Position numbers and translations under genes: made by a program. The notes under the pieces were generated by a model. That model was not told the origin of the DNA, did no database searches, and saw nothing but the letters and a program-made list of their open reading frames with translations. This document shows, piece by piece, positions 1 to 7,478 of a stretch of DNA of 25,008 nucleotides (the stretch's first letter is position 1; the number at the start of each line of letters is the position of its first letter). Source of the stretch: Candidatus Rifleibacteriota bacterium (GTDB lineage Bacteria; Riflebacteria; Ozemobacteria; Ozemobacterales; Ozemobacteraceae); NCBI GenBank assembly GCA_022704885.1, contig JAKJFO010000038.1:1-25008 (forward strand), given 5' to 3'.

Positions 1-1
1 G

Positions 2-361
2 GCTGTTGGTCTCAAACTTGGCGATGAAGCCAAAGTTGAAGTTCTGCACTATGAAGAAGTCGCCTATACCGGCCTCAAATACGGCATGGAAAAATACTTC
101 CCGACCTGGAAGATACCCGAAACCGAACATGTCGTGCAGACTGGCGTGAAGAGTTTCAAAGAACTCTTCAACAAAGACCCCAAGGTCGACAAATGGACCT
201 TCTCGACCAACGGTGTCACCATCAACGGCTATTACAAGATTCCGATCATCGGTTTCGGCCCGGGCAACGAAGTACATGCGCATGCCCCGAACGAAAAGAC
301 CCCGGTCGACGATCTGGTCAAGGCGGCTGCCTTCTACGCGCTCTACGCCTACTACATCTGA
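2..361 (+). CDS. ygeY: YgeY-family M20 metallopeptidase-like hydrolase, C-terminal part
   Basis: The reading frame is open from the window's left edge, so only the last 119 residues are visible; family members are about 400 residues. The C-terminal block GFGPGNEVHAHAPNE is the M20 motif in which a histidine before PNE is a metal ligand, and it matches the selenium-metabolism-linked hydrolase YgeY. M20 enzymes use two metal ions to cleave amide bonds of small substrates; the physiological substrate of YgeY is not established. The gene is followed 81 bases later by ygeW in the same direction. The same pairing occurs in the E. coli yge cluster linked to selenium-dependent molybdenum hydroxylases and purine breakdown. 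Identification rests on recognised motif and neighbour; the N-terminal metal ligands are outside the window. Confidence 0.85.
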   Translation, partial: AVGLKLGDEAKVEVLHYEEVAYTGLKYGMEKYFPTWKIPETEHVVQTGVKSFKELFNKDPKVDKWTFSTNGVTINGYYKIPIIGFGPGNEVHAHAPNEKTPVDDLVKAAAFYALYAYYI

Positions 362-373
362 GTTGTGAATGCG

Positions 374-410
374 AACCCGGTAAGCGTCTGAACTGACTAC
401 TTACCGGGTT
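374..410 (+). terminator. Intercistronic hairpin between ygeY and ygeW
   Basis: There is a perfect 11-bp inverted repeat, AACCCGGTAAG (374-384) and CTTACCGGGTT (400-410), with a 15-base loop. The following bases are TATTGCG, so there is no real U-tract. It may be a leaky terminator or an RNA-stabilising hairpin that sets different levels of the two messages. It lies just upstream of the ygeW ribosome binding site (GAAAGG, 428-433). Confidence 0.55.
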
Positions 411-442
411 TATTGCGAAAATAAAGCGAAAGGTATTACCAA

Positions 443-1633
443 ATGAAAGAATTCAAGGCATTGTTGAAAGAGATCAGTGGCTACAAAACGAAAATGTTCG
501 GCAAAGATCTGCTCCTGACCTGGGAAAAGACGACCGACGAACTCAAACAGATTCTGGCGATTGCCGACCTGCTCAAACTCATGCGCGAGAACAACATCTC
601 GGCCCGGGTTTTTGACAGCGGCCTTGCGGTTTCGCTTTTCCGCGACAATTCGACACGCACCAGATTCTCTTTTGCTTCGGCCTGTAACCTGCTCGGTCTT
701 GCTGTGCAGGACCTCGACGAAGGCAAATCGCAGATCGCCCACGGCGAAACCGTGCGCGAAACTGCCAACATGATCTCCTTCCTGTCTGAAGTAGTCGGCA
801 TTCGCGACGATATGTATCTCGGCGCCGGCAACACCTATATGCGCGAAGTCGGCGAAGCCCTCGACGACGGTTTCAAACAGAAAGTTCTGCCGCAGCGCCC
901 GGCCGTGGTCAACCTGCAGTGCGACATTGACCACCCGACCCAGTCGATGGCCGATCTTGGCTGGCTCAAAGAACATTTTGGCGGCCTCGAAAACCTCAAG
1001 GGCAAAAAGATCGCCATGACCTGGGCCTATTCACCCAGCTACGGCAAGCCGCTTTCGGTTCCGCAGGGTATCATCGGCCTGATGACCCGCTTTGGTATGG
1101 ATGTTCATCTCGCCCACCCGGAAGGCTACAACCTGATTCCCGATGTCATGAAGGTGGCTGAAAAGAATGCAAAAGCCAGTGGCGGCAAGTTCACTGCCGG
1201 CACCAGCATGGAAGAAGCTTTCAAGGGCGCTGATATCGTTTACCCGAAGAGCTGGGCTCCTTATTCTGTTATGGAAAAGCGCACCGTGCTTCTGCGCAAG
1301 AGCGACCACGACGGTCTCAAGGCTCTCGAAAAAGAATGTCTCGCCAACAACGCCAAGTTCAAGAACTGGGAATGCACCGAAAAGATGATGAAGCTCACCA
1401 ATAAAGGCAAGGCACTTTACATGCACTGCCTGCCGGCTGACATCACCGACGTATCCTGCAAACAGGGCGAAGTCGCTGCTTCGGTGTTCGACCGCTACCG
1501 CATTGAAACCTATAAAGAAGCCGGCTACAAGCCCTACATGATCGCTGCCATGATTCTGACCAGCAGATTCGCCAACGTTCCCGAAATGCTCGAAAAGCTC
1601 ATCGAGAAAGACCGCAAAAGAATCAAAGTCTGA
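443..1633 (+). CDS. ygeW: Knotted carbamoyltransferase YgeW
   Basis: This 396-residue protein has the same length as E. coli YgeW. It shows the carbamoyl-phosphate binding motif of transcarbamylases (NSTRTRF, residues 69-75) and the HCLP motif (328-331). The fold family is aspartate/ornithine carbamoyltransferase with a knotted C-terminal domain. The physiological second substrate of YgeW is unknown; a role in breakdown of ureido or purine-derived intermediates is inferred from gene context. ATG 443 is preceded by GAAAGG nine bases upstream. It follows ygeY closely and ends at a strong terminator, so ygeY-ygeW form the end of a transcription unit whose beginning is left of the window. It should be cytoplasmic, and no key motif is missing. 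Confidence 0.93.
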   Translation: MKEFKALLKEISGYKTKMFGKDLLLTWEKTTDELKQILAIADLLKLMRENNISARVFDSGLAVSLFRDNSTRTRFSFASACNLLGLAVQDLDEGKSQIAHGETVRETANMISFLSEVVGIRDDMYLGAGNTYMREVGEALDDGFKQKVLPQRPAVVNLQCDIDHPTQSMADLGWLKEHFGGLENLKGKKIAMTWAYSPSYGKPLSVPQGIIGLMTRFGMDVHLAHPEGYNLIPDVMKVAEKNAKASGGKFTAGTSMEEAFKGADIVYPKSWAPYSVMEKRTVLLRKSDHDGLKALEKECLANNAKFKNWECTEKMMKLTNKGKALYMHCLPADITDVSCKQGEVAASVFDRYRIETYKEAGYKPYMIAAMILTSRFANVPEMLEKLIEKDRKRIKV

Positions 1634-1678
1634 TCTGTTAAGACAGATTCGATTCTGTAGAAGCTGATTCAAAACCAG

Positions 1679-1710
1679 GCAGCCCGGTGTCAGCACCGGG
1701 CTGCTTTTTT
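1679..1710 (+). terminator. Intrinsic terminator after ygeW
   Basis: A perfect 11-bp stem, GCAGCCCGGTG (1679-1689) and CACCGGGCTGC (1694-1704), has a 4-base loop and is followed by six T. It lies 46 bases past the ygeW stop codon. This is a textbook rho-independent terminator closing the ygeY-ygeW unit. Confidence 0.95.
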
Positions 1711-1754
1711 ATGCGCAGCCATCTTCTCTGCCATTCTGCGCATGGAGTGACGGA

Positions 1755-1783
1755 GTCATTCTGCGCGTCTCGCGCAGTATGAC
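1755..1783. repeat. Palindromic intergenic element (REP/SEE-type)
   Basis: Arms GTCATTCTGCGCG (1755-1767) and CGCGCAGTATGAC (1771-1783) flank a TCT loop, with a single T:T mismatch. A partial copy of the core, CCATTCTGCGCA, lies just upstream at 1731-1742. Elements of this appearance are dispersed in intergenic DNA of many genomes. No coding potential is seen. Confidence 0.65.
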
Positions 1784-1791
1784 GAGCAAAA

Positions 1792-1826
1792 TCGATTGCG
1801 ATTACGATGACGATCACGATCACGAG
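1792..1826. repeat. Short imperfect hexamer tandem repeat (GATNNC)
   Basis: About five consecutive units of the form GATTGC, GATTAC, GATGAC, GATCAC, GATCAC lie directly before the promoter of the next gene. The unit is too short and degenerate for CRISPR. It is either a simple-sequence tract or part of the repeat cluster that starts at the neighbouring palindrome. Confidence 0.5.
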
Positions 1827-1832
1827 AATGAA

Positions 1833-1860
1833 TTGACTTATGCTGGTAATAACGTATAAT
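1833..1860 (+). promoter_or_regulatory. Sigma-70-type promoter of the TlpA-like gene
   Basis: TTGACT (1833-1838), a 16-base spacer and a perfect TATAAT (1855-1860) predict a start near 1867, about 40 bases upstream of the coding region. Confidence 0.8.
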
Positions 1861-1907
1861 GCAGCTGTGTACGAAGTTTTGATGTCAGAAATACCGGAGA
1901 TAATTTG

Positions 1908-2894
1908 ATGAAGATGCGATCGTTTGTTTATATGATCATCGCGGCGCTGTTGCTTTGCCCGAATTTGGCCGCATGGGCCGAACAGGATGAGCTTACTCAG
2001 GAACAGCTCAAAGAAATGCAGTTGCAGCCGTCAGGCCCGGTTCTAGAATTCCTTGAAAAAGAAAACAAAGAGCTTGGCGAAAAGATTCAGGCCAAAATTG
2101 GCGATGGCTCTCTCGACCCCAGCAATCAGGAAAACATGCTGAAAGCGCTTGGCGGCGAGGCCAAGGGCATTCTCGAGCGCGCTATCGAACTGCGCAAGAC
2201 CATCAAAGAACCTGGTCAGCGCCTGATTCTCGATATGGAAATGGTAACCCTCGGCTCACAATCCGGTTTGATGCAGGAAGTCATTGCAATCATTGCCAAC
2301 TGGAAGGGTGATATGCGTGAAGCTATGATTATCACCGCCGCTCAGCGTTTTCAGATGATGAAGGTTGCAATGAGCGAAGATTTCGACGCTCTGCTTAAAG
2401 AACTGCAGTCTTCAAAAGATCCACAGATCGTCGAAGCTGCCGGTCGTATGCTCAACCCGTTCTTCAGGAGCCCGGAAGGCAAGCCTTTCCCGGAATTTCC
2501 CGCCGGCAAGAAGACGATCGACGGTCAGGATCTCAATCTTGCCAGATTCAAGGGCAAAGTGCTGCTGGTAGATTTCTGGGCAACCTGGTGCCCGCCCTGC
2601 CGCGCCGAAGTCGGCCCGCTGGTCAGTGTTTACAACAAATACAAAGACAAGGGCTTCGAAATTGTCGGTATTTCGTTCGATAAAGAACGTGCCGACTTTG
2701 ACGCTTTTGTCAAAGAGAACAAGATGGACTGGCCGCATTACTTCGACGGTAAACACTGGGAAAACGAAGTCGGCCCGACCTATGGTATTCAGTCGATTCC
2801 GACCATGTATCTGCTCGATGGCGAAGGCAAGGTAATTACAACCGACCTGCGCGACGGCAAACTCGAAAAAGAGCTCGAAAAGATTCTTAAATAA
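1908..2894 (+). CDS. Exported TlpA/ResA-like thioredoxin-fold protein
   Basis: The protein has 328 residues from ATG 1908, chosen because GGAGA (1896-1900) lies seven bases upstream; an in-frame TTG at 1905 and ATG at 1914 fit less well. A signal peptide covers about residues 1-25 (basic start, hydrophobic core, AWA ending). Residues 30-190 form a charged, probably helical region of unknown role. The thioredoxin fold begins near residue 195 and carries the redox motif WCPPC with C228 and C231, plus the cis-proline loop SIPT. Family members reduce disulfides outside the cytoplasm, for example in cytochrome maturation; the partner here is unknown. It has its own promoter and ends at a shared bidirectional terminator, so it appears monocistronic. 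Confidence 0.88.
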   Translation: MKMRSFVYMIIAALLLCPNLAAWAEQDELTQEQLKEMQLQPSGPVLEFLEKENKELGEKIQAKIGDGSLDPSNQENMLKALGGEAKGILERAIELRKTIKEPGQRLILDMEMVTLGSQSGLMQEVIAIIANWKGDMREAMIITAAQRFQMMKVAMSEDFDALLKELQSSKDPQIVEAAGRMLNPFFRSPEGKPFPEFPAGKKTIDGQDLNLARFKGKVLLVDFWATWCPPCRAEVGPLVSVYNKYKDKGFEIVGISFDKERADFDAFVKENKMDWPHYFDGKHWENEVGPTYGIQSIPTMYLLDGEGKVITTDLRDGKLEKELEKILK

Positions 2895-2904
2895 GGCATC
2901 TGTC

Positions 2905-2940
2905 AAAAAAAGGCTCCGGGTTAATCTCCGGAGCCTTTTT
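2905..2940. terminator. Bidirectional intrinsic terminator between convergent genes
   Basis: GGCTCCGG (2912-2919) and CCGGAGCC (2928-2935) form an 8-bp stem. A run of A precedes it and five T follow, so it can terminate transcripts from both sides: the TlpA-like gene (plus) and the histidine kinase gene (minus), whose stop codon starts two bases beyond the T-run. Confidence 0.9.
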
Positions 2941-2941
2941 A

Positions 2942-5914
2942 TTATACTGTCGAAATTACCTGCCTGATCGCTTCCTGCAGGGTTTTGCTGTTATATGGTT
3001 TGCAAATGAATGCCTGTGGCTGTTCGGGATGTTCTCCACGCATGACGATGCTCTTATCGTAGCCACTGGCCATAATTGCCGGAATATCCGGGCTGATTTT
3101 GCGTAGTTCTGTCAACGTCTGCCAGCCATCGAGGCCTGGCATGACCAGATCGCAGATCACCAGATCAATCTGCTGTCTGAGTGCCTTGAAGATCTCGATT
3201 GCATGGGTTCCATCTGTCGCTTCGATTACTTTGTAATCAAAATTTTCGAGAAGGCTGCGGGTGATAAAGCGCACCATCTCTTCATCTTCAACGACCAGAA
3301 TCGTTTTGACCCGCAAAATTCTGCCAGACCTGATGGCGGGTGTAACCGTTTCCACCGTTGTTGCAGCATTTGAAGGAAAATAAAAGCTGAAGCAGCTGCC
3401 ATGATCAGGCACACTGTGCAAACTTATGCCGCCGCCGATTCCACGCATGAAACCGAGGGAGTTGGGAAGCCCCAGTCCCCGGCCAAGCCCTTTGGTCGAG
3501 AAGAATGGGTCGAACACCTTGCTGATTTCGTCTTCGGGTATCCCGCGGCCATGGTCGAGAATTCTCAGGCAGACATAGGTGCTGTCGGGTAACGGCGTCC
3601 AGTCGATGGGAAAACGATGTTCGGACGGTATCGCATCTGAGGCGACTTTGCCGATATCGAGCACTATGGTGTCTGATCTGTCAGCAGAAGCTTCTGAGGC
3701 ATTGAAGATTGCACTTCTGATGATCTGCAGCAGCTGGTCACGATTAATTCGGATCAACGCATCGCTGATCGAGGTATGCAGCTCCAGTCGATGCCTGGCC
3801 GGCAGATGTTGACTGAGTGATTCGATTTGCGTGCGGCAGATCAACGTCAGATCAATAGTGTGAATCTCAGCCTGATATTGGCCGAGATAGGTAAGCATCA
3901 TCGAACTCATTTCAGATGCCTTGCGAGTGGCGCGCATGGCATCGTTGACGCTCTTTTTGCATTTCTCATCGAGTGGTCGGTTAATGCCGAGCAGTTCGAG
4001 ATTGCCAAGCACTACCTGCAGCTGGTTGTTAAAATGATGAGCGATTGCAGAAGCCATGCGACCAAGGCTGTCAGCTTTGAGATTCTGCTGTTTTTGTGTC
4101 TCGATCTGACGTTTCTGTTGTTCTAATTCTTTGCGCTCGCTGACATCGCGGGTAATTCCGATGATTTCGGCATGGCCCGTCTCTTTGTTGATAACCCAGT
4201 TCTGAGTCATTTCAGTATGGATCAGACGGCCATCTTTGCCGAGCTGATCAAGCTCGTCAATATAGCGGGTTTGCAGGTTGTTGCGCAGATTGGCCAGTCG
4301 TTTCGGCAGGTAGTCGTTAACGATTTTCAGCGATTCCGGTGGCAGATGAACCTTTATTTCGAGTTGCATCAATTCTTCGGGTGTGAAGCCAAAAATTCTG
4401 GTGAGAGTCGGGCTGATGTATCGGTATTTTCTTGTTTCGACGTCAAAAACCCAGATGATATCATTGATATTTTCGCTGAGAAACCTGTAACGCTCATCAC
4501 TTGCGCGAATCATTGTATCGGTTATCCGTTTCAGCAATGAGTTTGAAAAGATCTCGCCAACTACCTTCAAAAGCGTGATTTCTTCGGAGTTCCAGGTGCG
4601 GTAGCTGTGGACGCAGTCATAGCCGAAGAGCCCGATGAATTTTCCCTGCGTCAGCATGGGCATGAGCAGAATCGACCTGACGCTATCTTCGATAAGCAGT
4701 TTTTTGAACTCTGCCATGCTCTCAGGCATTTTGGTGACGTCGCTGAAATGAAGATAGTCATTCGATTTGCTGATAAAATCTTTCACACCCGGCAGATTTG
4801 CGAGAGGATAATTTTGATATTTGGGAATCAGCGTTTGAACATTTGCTGCGCACCATTCATGTGTATTGGTGATAGTTCGGCCATCCGTAGAAACCTGGAA
4901 AACATAACCGCGATCGGCTTCGAAGAATCGTGTGGTCAGTTCGAGGGCATTGGTGATGATCTTGTCAATTTTATCGACAGGAGCATTGACCAGACCCTGG
5001 GCTATGCTCGAGAGCATTTTTTCGAACTGCAGCTGGTAGCGCAGGCGGTCCTGGGTGACTCTGTTTTCGCTGATATCTTCGACGATCGCTATGCCACCGA
5101 TTACTTTCGAATCTGCGCCGTATATCGGAGTTGTGATCATTTTCAGCGGTGTCACCTTATCGGAGGTAACCGATCGATAGTAGTCTTCATAATAACCGGA
5201 CCGGCCATTTACAGCATCGGCCAGTGCCTGTTTAGCCTGTTCGTCGGCAATGTCGAACAGGCTAAGGCCTGCCACCTTCTCAGCGGTAGTTCCGAATATT
5301 GTCAGAAACTTGGCATTGTAATCTTTTAGATAGCCATCAGAATCATACTGCATAATAGCTACCGGGGCGTTTTCGAGAATGAATCTGTATTTTTCTGAAG
5401 TTTCATGTTGCCGGGTCGCCAGTGCCTGCAGGGGCCATGGTTCGATGCTGGTATCGGCGCATCGTATCAGCTGCGAACCGTGCAGGTGACAGACCAGCGG
5501 TATGCCGTCTCTGAGGCAGTAAACTGCGGTCAGTTGACAATTCTGGTTGTCAAAAGCCACACCCTCGGCAGTTTCTCCTTTGACGCTGAAGTTTCCCCAG
5601 ACCACCGCGCAGATATCATTCAGTCTCTCGACTTTGAAGGAATGTTCTGAAATTGTTATTTCGCAGGGAATCTTTTCTATGTCTGATTGCAGGCTGGTGA
5701 GCAGAGCGTCTAGATTGGTCCAGAATTCGCCGGGTGCCGATCCTATGGCTGTGATATCCGGACTCAGATACTTTTTCAGCCTCTCAAGATTGCGTTTGCA
5801 TGTGTATTCATGCAGCACTGTCATATGAAGCTCAAGAATAGCCTGTTCAGAAGGCATTTTTACGTGCTTTACTGAATCGCTCTCACTATGTTCTTTTGTC
5901 GGTTTTTCTGCCAT
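2942..5914 (-). CDS. Hybrid histidine kinase: NTF2-like, PAS, GAF, PAS, kinase, receiver
   Basis: This 990-residue sensor has no signal peptide or membrane segment, so it is probably cytoplasmic. Domains in order: an NTF2/SnoaL-like region (about 20-150), PAS (170-285), GAF (300-465), PAS (475-600, ending in the typical TRDVSERK linker), histidine kinase (615-855) and response-regulator receiver (870-988). The H-box is GRMASAIAHHFNN with the likely phospho-acceptor H626; the usual following D or E is replaced by H627. The ATPase shows N-box-like FNASEA, DHGRGIP and GRGLGLPNS. The receiver has the acidic pair in VVEDEE, phospho-acceptor D922 (ICDLVMPG) and KPY. No clear ribosome binding site precedes ATG 5914, so the start is not secure; M20 is an alternative. 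The signal is unknown. It follows ssnA on the same strand but is separated from it by a terminator. Confidence 0.9.
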   Translation of the reverse strand: MAEKPTKEHSESDSVKHVKMPSEQAILELHMTVLHEYTCKRNLERLKKYLSPDITAIGSAPGEFWTNLDALLTSLQSDIEKIPCEITISEHSFKVERLNDICAVVWGNFSVKGETAEGVAFDNQNCQLTAVYCLRDGIPLVCHLHGSQLIRCADTSIEPWPLQALATRQHETSEKYRFILENAPVAIMQYDSDGYLKDYNAKFLTIFGTTAEKVAGLSLFDIADEQAKQALADAVNGRSGYYEDYYRSVTSDKVTPLKMITTPIYGADSKVIGGIAIVEDISENRVTQDRLRYQLQFEKMLSSIAQGLVNAPVDKIDKIITNALELTTRFFEADRGYVFQVSTDGRTITNTHEWCAANVQTLIPKYQNYPLANLPGVKDFISKSNDYLHFSDVTKMPESMAEFKKLLIEDSVRSILLMPMLTQGKFIGLFGYDCVHSYRTWNSEEITLLKVVGEIFSNSLLKRITDTMIRASDERYRFLSENINDIIWVFDVETRKYRYISPTLTRIFGFTPEELMQLEIKVHLPPESLKIVNDYLPKRLANLRNNLQTRYIDELDQLGKDGRLIHTEMTQNWVINKETGHAEIIGITRDVSERKELEQQKRQIETQKQQNLKADSLGRMASAIAHHFNNQLQVVLGNLELLGINRPLDEKCKKSVNDAMRATRKASEMSSMMLTYLGQYQAEIHTIDLTLICRTQIESLSQHLPARHRLELHTSISDALIRINRDQLLQIIRSAIFNASEASADRSDTIVLDIGKVASDAIPSEHRFPIDWTPLPDSTYVCLRILDHGRGIPEDEISKVFDPFFSTKGLGRGLGLPNSLGFMRGIGGGISLHSVPDHGSCFSFYFPSNAATTVETVTPAIRSGRILRVKTILVVEDEEMVRFITRSLLENFDYKVIEATDGTHAIEIFKALRQQIDLVICDLVMPGLDGWQTLTELRKISPDIPAIMASGYDKSIVMRGEHPEQPQAFICKPYNSKTLQEAIRQVISTV

Positions 5915-5920
5915 GGTTAT

Positions 5921-5955
5921 AACAAAACCCGCCCGGCTGGTTCAGCGCGGGCGGG
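5921..5955 (-). terminator. Intrinsic terminator after ssnA
   Basis: On the minus strand the pair CCCGCCC (5955-5949) and GGGCGGG (5934-5928) is followed by TTTTGTTAT. It lies 12 bases past the ssnA stop codon and ends only six bases before the kinase start codon, so the kinase transcript must start inside or very near this element, or depend on readthrough. Confidence 0.75.
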
Positions 5956-5966
5956 CATGTTTCGGT

Positions 5967-7304
5967 TTAGAATCTTTCCCAGAGGGAATTTGCGAGCTCC
6001 CGCGATTTAGCGCAGAGTTCTTCTTCTTCGCCGTCTTCGAGGAAGGTAAGTACACCGTCATCCATCAGGGTTTTTCCCTGGCAGATGGTAGTCTGCACCC
6101 TGCTGAACGGCAGGCCGAAGGTCAGGTGACCAAAGGTGTTGGCTGCGGTAAGCGGGGTAGGGGGCACGTAATCCCAGACGACGAGGTCAGGAGCAGCGCC
6201 TTCTTCGATAGCACCAATTTTCTTTTTGAACAGTTTGCTGGCAAGACGCGGGCCGTTGACGGCGAACATGCGCCAGGCTTCGCCATAAATCTTGCGCGGA
6301 TCACCGGCCTGATGCTTATGCAACATATTGGCAACGACGAGGTCTTCGAGTGGCGAAGCCGACATGCCATCTGTGCCAAAGCTGACGTTGATTTTTTCTT
6401 CCATCATTTTTTCGAGCGGTGAGCAGCCGACAGCGTTGTTCATATTCGAGCGTGGGTTGTGAATGACATTGGTTTTGGTCAGACCGAGGGTCTGAATGTC
6501 AGGAGTATCGCAGTGAACGCCGTGAACGAAAATGCTGTCGGGGCCGGTCAGTTTGAACCGGTGCAGGCGATCGACGACCGAGCGATAACCGCGATTGACG
6601 GCATCGACATTGTCAGCTTTGTCTTCGGCAACATGGATGTGAACGCCGGTCTGCAGGGCCTTCATGAGTTCAGCGGCGCGTTCGAGGCTGGTGTCAGAGA
6701 GGGTGAAGCTGGCGTGCAGACCGATCATGGCATGAATATCAGACTCGCTTTCGAGCTTGAGGCCTCTGATAAAATTGGCGTTTTCGGTGAAGCCTTCATC
6801 GCACTTCTGAAAGCCGTCGCGGTCGGAAATTTCATAGCACAGGCTGCCGCGCAGGCCGCATTTGCGGAAAACGTCGCGTAATACCGATAGCGAACCGGTA
6901 ATGCAGTTCGGGCTGGCGTGATGGTCGATCAGAGTGGTAACGCCGTTGCGCACTGCATCGAGCAATGGAATCAGGGCGGTGAGATAAAGGTCTTCTTTGG
7001 TCAAGGCCTTGTCGAGGCGCCACCAGAGACGTTCAAGAATTTCGACGAAGTTGGTTGGCGAGGCGTCTTTTAAGGCGATGCCGCGGGCAAAAGTCGAATA
7101 AAGGTGCATGTGGGTGTTGACGATGCCAGGCATCAGCACGCGCCCCTTGACGCTTTTCAATTTGGCTTTCGGGTATCTCTGCCTGATTTCGTCGGTGGTG
7201 CCGATAGCATGTATCTTTTTTTCGTCAAAAGCAACCGCTCCGTTTTCGATGACTCTGTGGTTTTCTCCTAGCGTTACAACAGTAGCGTTACCGATAATCT
7301 TCAT
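5967..7304 (-). CDS. ssnA: SsnA-type putative aminohydrolase
   Basis: This 445-residue amidohydrolase-superfamily protein is close in length to E. coli SsnA. Metal ligands are visible: HxH in NTHMHLYS (H65, H67), a histidine in GVHIHVAED, a histidine in FVHGVHCD and an aspartate in FGTDGMSAS. The family has a metal-dependent TIM-barrel that deaminates or hydrolyses cyclic nitrogen compounds; the substrate of SsnA is not firmly known. E. coli ssnA belongs to the same selenium/molybdenum purine-catabolism cluster as ygeW and ygeY, which supports a shared pathway here. AAGAGG (7320-7315) lies ten bases before the ATG, and a good promoter lies about 33 bases further upstream. The protein is cytoplasmic by appearance. 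Confidence 0.88.
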   Translation of the reverse strand: MKIIGNATVVTLGENHRVIENGAVAFDEKKIHAIGTTDEIRQRYPKAKLKSVKGRVLMPGIVNTHMHLYSTFARGIALKDASPTNFVEILERLWWRLDKALTKEDLYLTALIPLLDAVRNGVTTLIDHHASPNCITGSLSVLRDVFRKCGLRGSLCYEISDRDGFQKCDEGFTENANFIRGLKLESESDIHAMIGLHASFTLSDTSLERAAELMKALQTGVHIHVAEDKADNVDAVNRGYRSVVDRLHRFKLTGPDSIFVHGVHCDTPDIQTLGLTKTNVIHNPRSNMNNAVGCSPLEKMMEEKINVSFGTDGMSASPLEDLVVANMLHKHQAGDPRKIYGEAWRMFAVNGPRLASKLFKKKIGAIEEGAAPDLVVWDYVPPTPLTAANTFGHLTFGLPFSRVQTTICQGKTLMDDGVLTFLEDGEEEELCAKSRELANSLWERF

Positions 7305-7336
7305 CTTCTATCAACCTCTTTCTGAATAATGAATTG

Positions 7337-7365
7337 ATTATAAATCAGTTTGTACCTGTATACAA
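7337..7365 (-). promoter_or_regulatory. Promoter of ssnA
   Basis: On the minus strand TTGTAT (7365-7360), a 17-base spacer and TATAAT (7342-7337) predict a start near 7330, giving a leader of about 26 bases. This means ssnA can be transcribed independently of the upstream deaminase gene. Confidence 0.75.
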
Positions 7366-7366
7366 T

Positions 7367-7436
7367 GAGATTACTTCGCTTCGCTCGCAATGACTTGATA
7401 CCGTCATTGCGAAGGGCGAAGCCCTGAAGCAATCTC
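7367..7436. repeat. Imperfect inverted repeat, dispersed GTCATTGCGA type
   Basis: The left arm (7367-7394) starts GAGATTACTTCGC and ends CGCAATGAC. The right arm (7403-7436) starts GTCATTGCGAAG and ends GAAGCAATCTC. The outer 7-9 bases of each end are complementary, and the spacer is 8 bases. The right arm holds an extra small palindrome, GGGCGAAGCCC. This motif family is widespread in intergenic DNA of diverse bacteria. It fills most of the gap between the deaminase gene and ssnA and could fold in RNA; no coding potential is seen. Confidence 0.75.
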
Positions 7437-7478
7437 CCGGTCGTCGAACTATTTCCTGCATACATTATTGCTTAACAT

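Noticed and set aside
1792..1826. Hexamer repeats as a CRISPR or origin iteron array
   Set aside because: The units are six bases and directly adjacent without spacers, and no cas, dnaA or rep gene is near.
5914..5930. TATAAC just before the kinase ATG as a leaderless promoter
   Set aside because: The -35 match is poor and the bases belong to the ssnA terminator tail; evidence is too weak to call.
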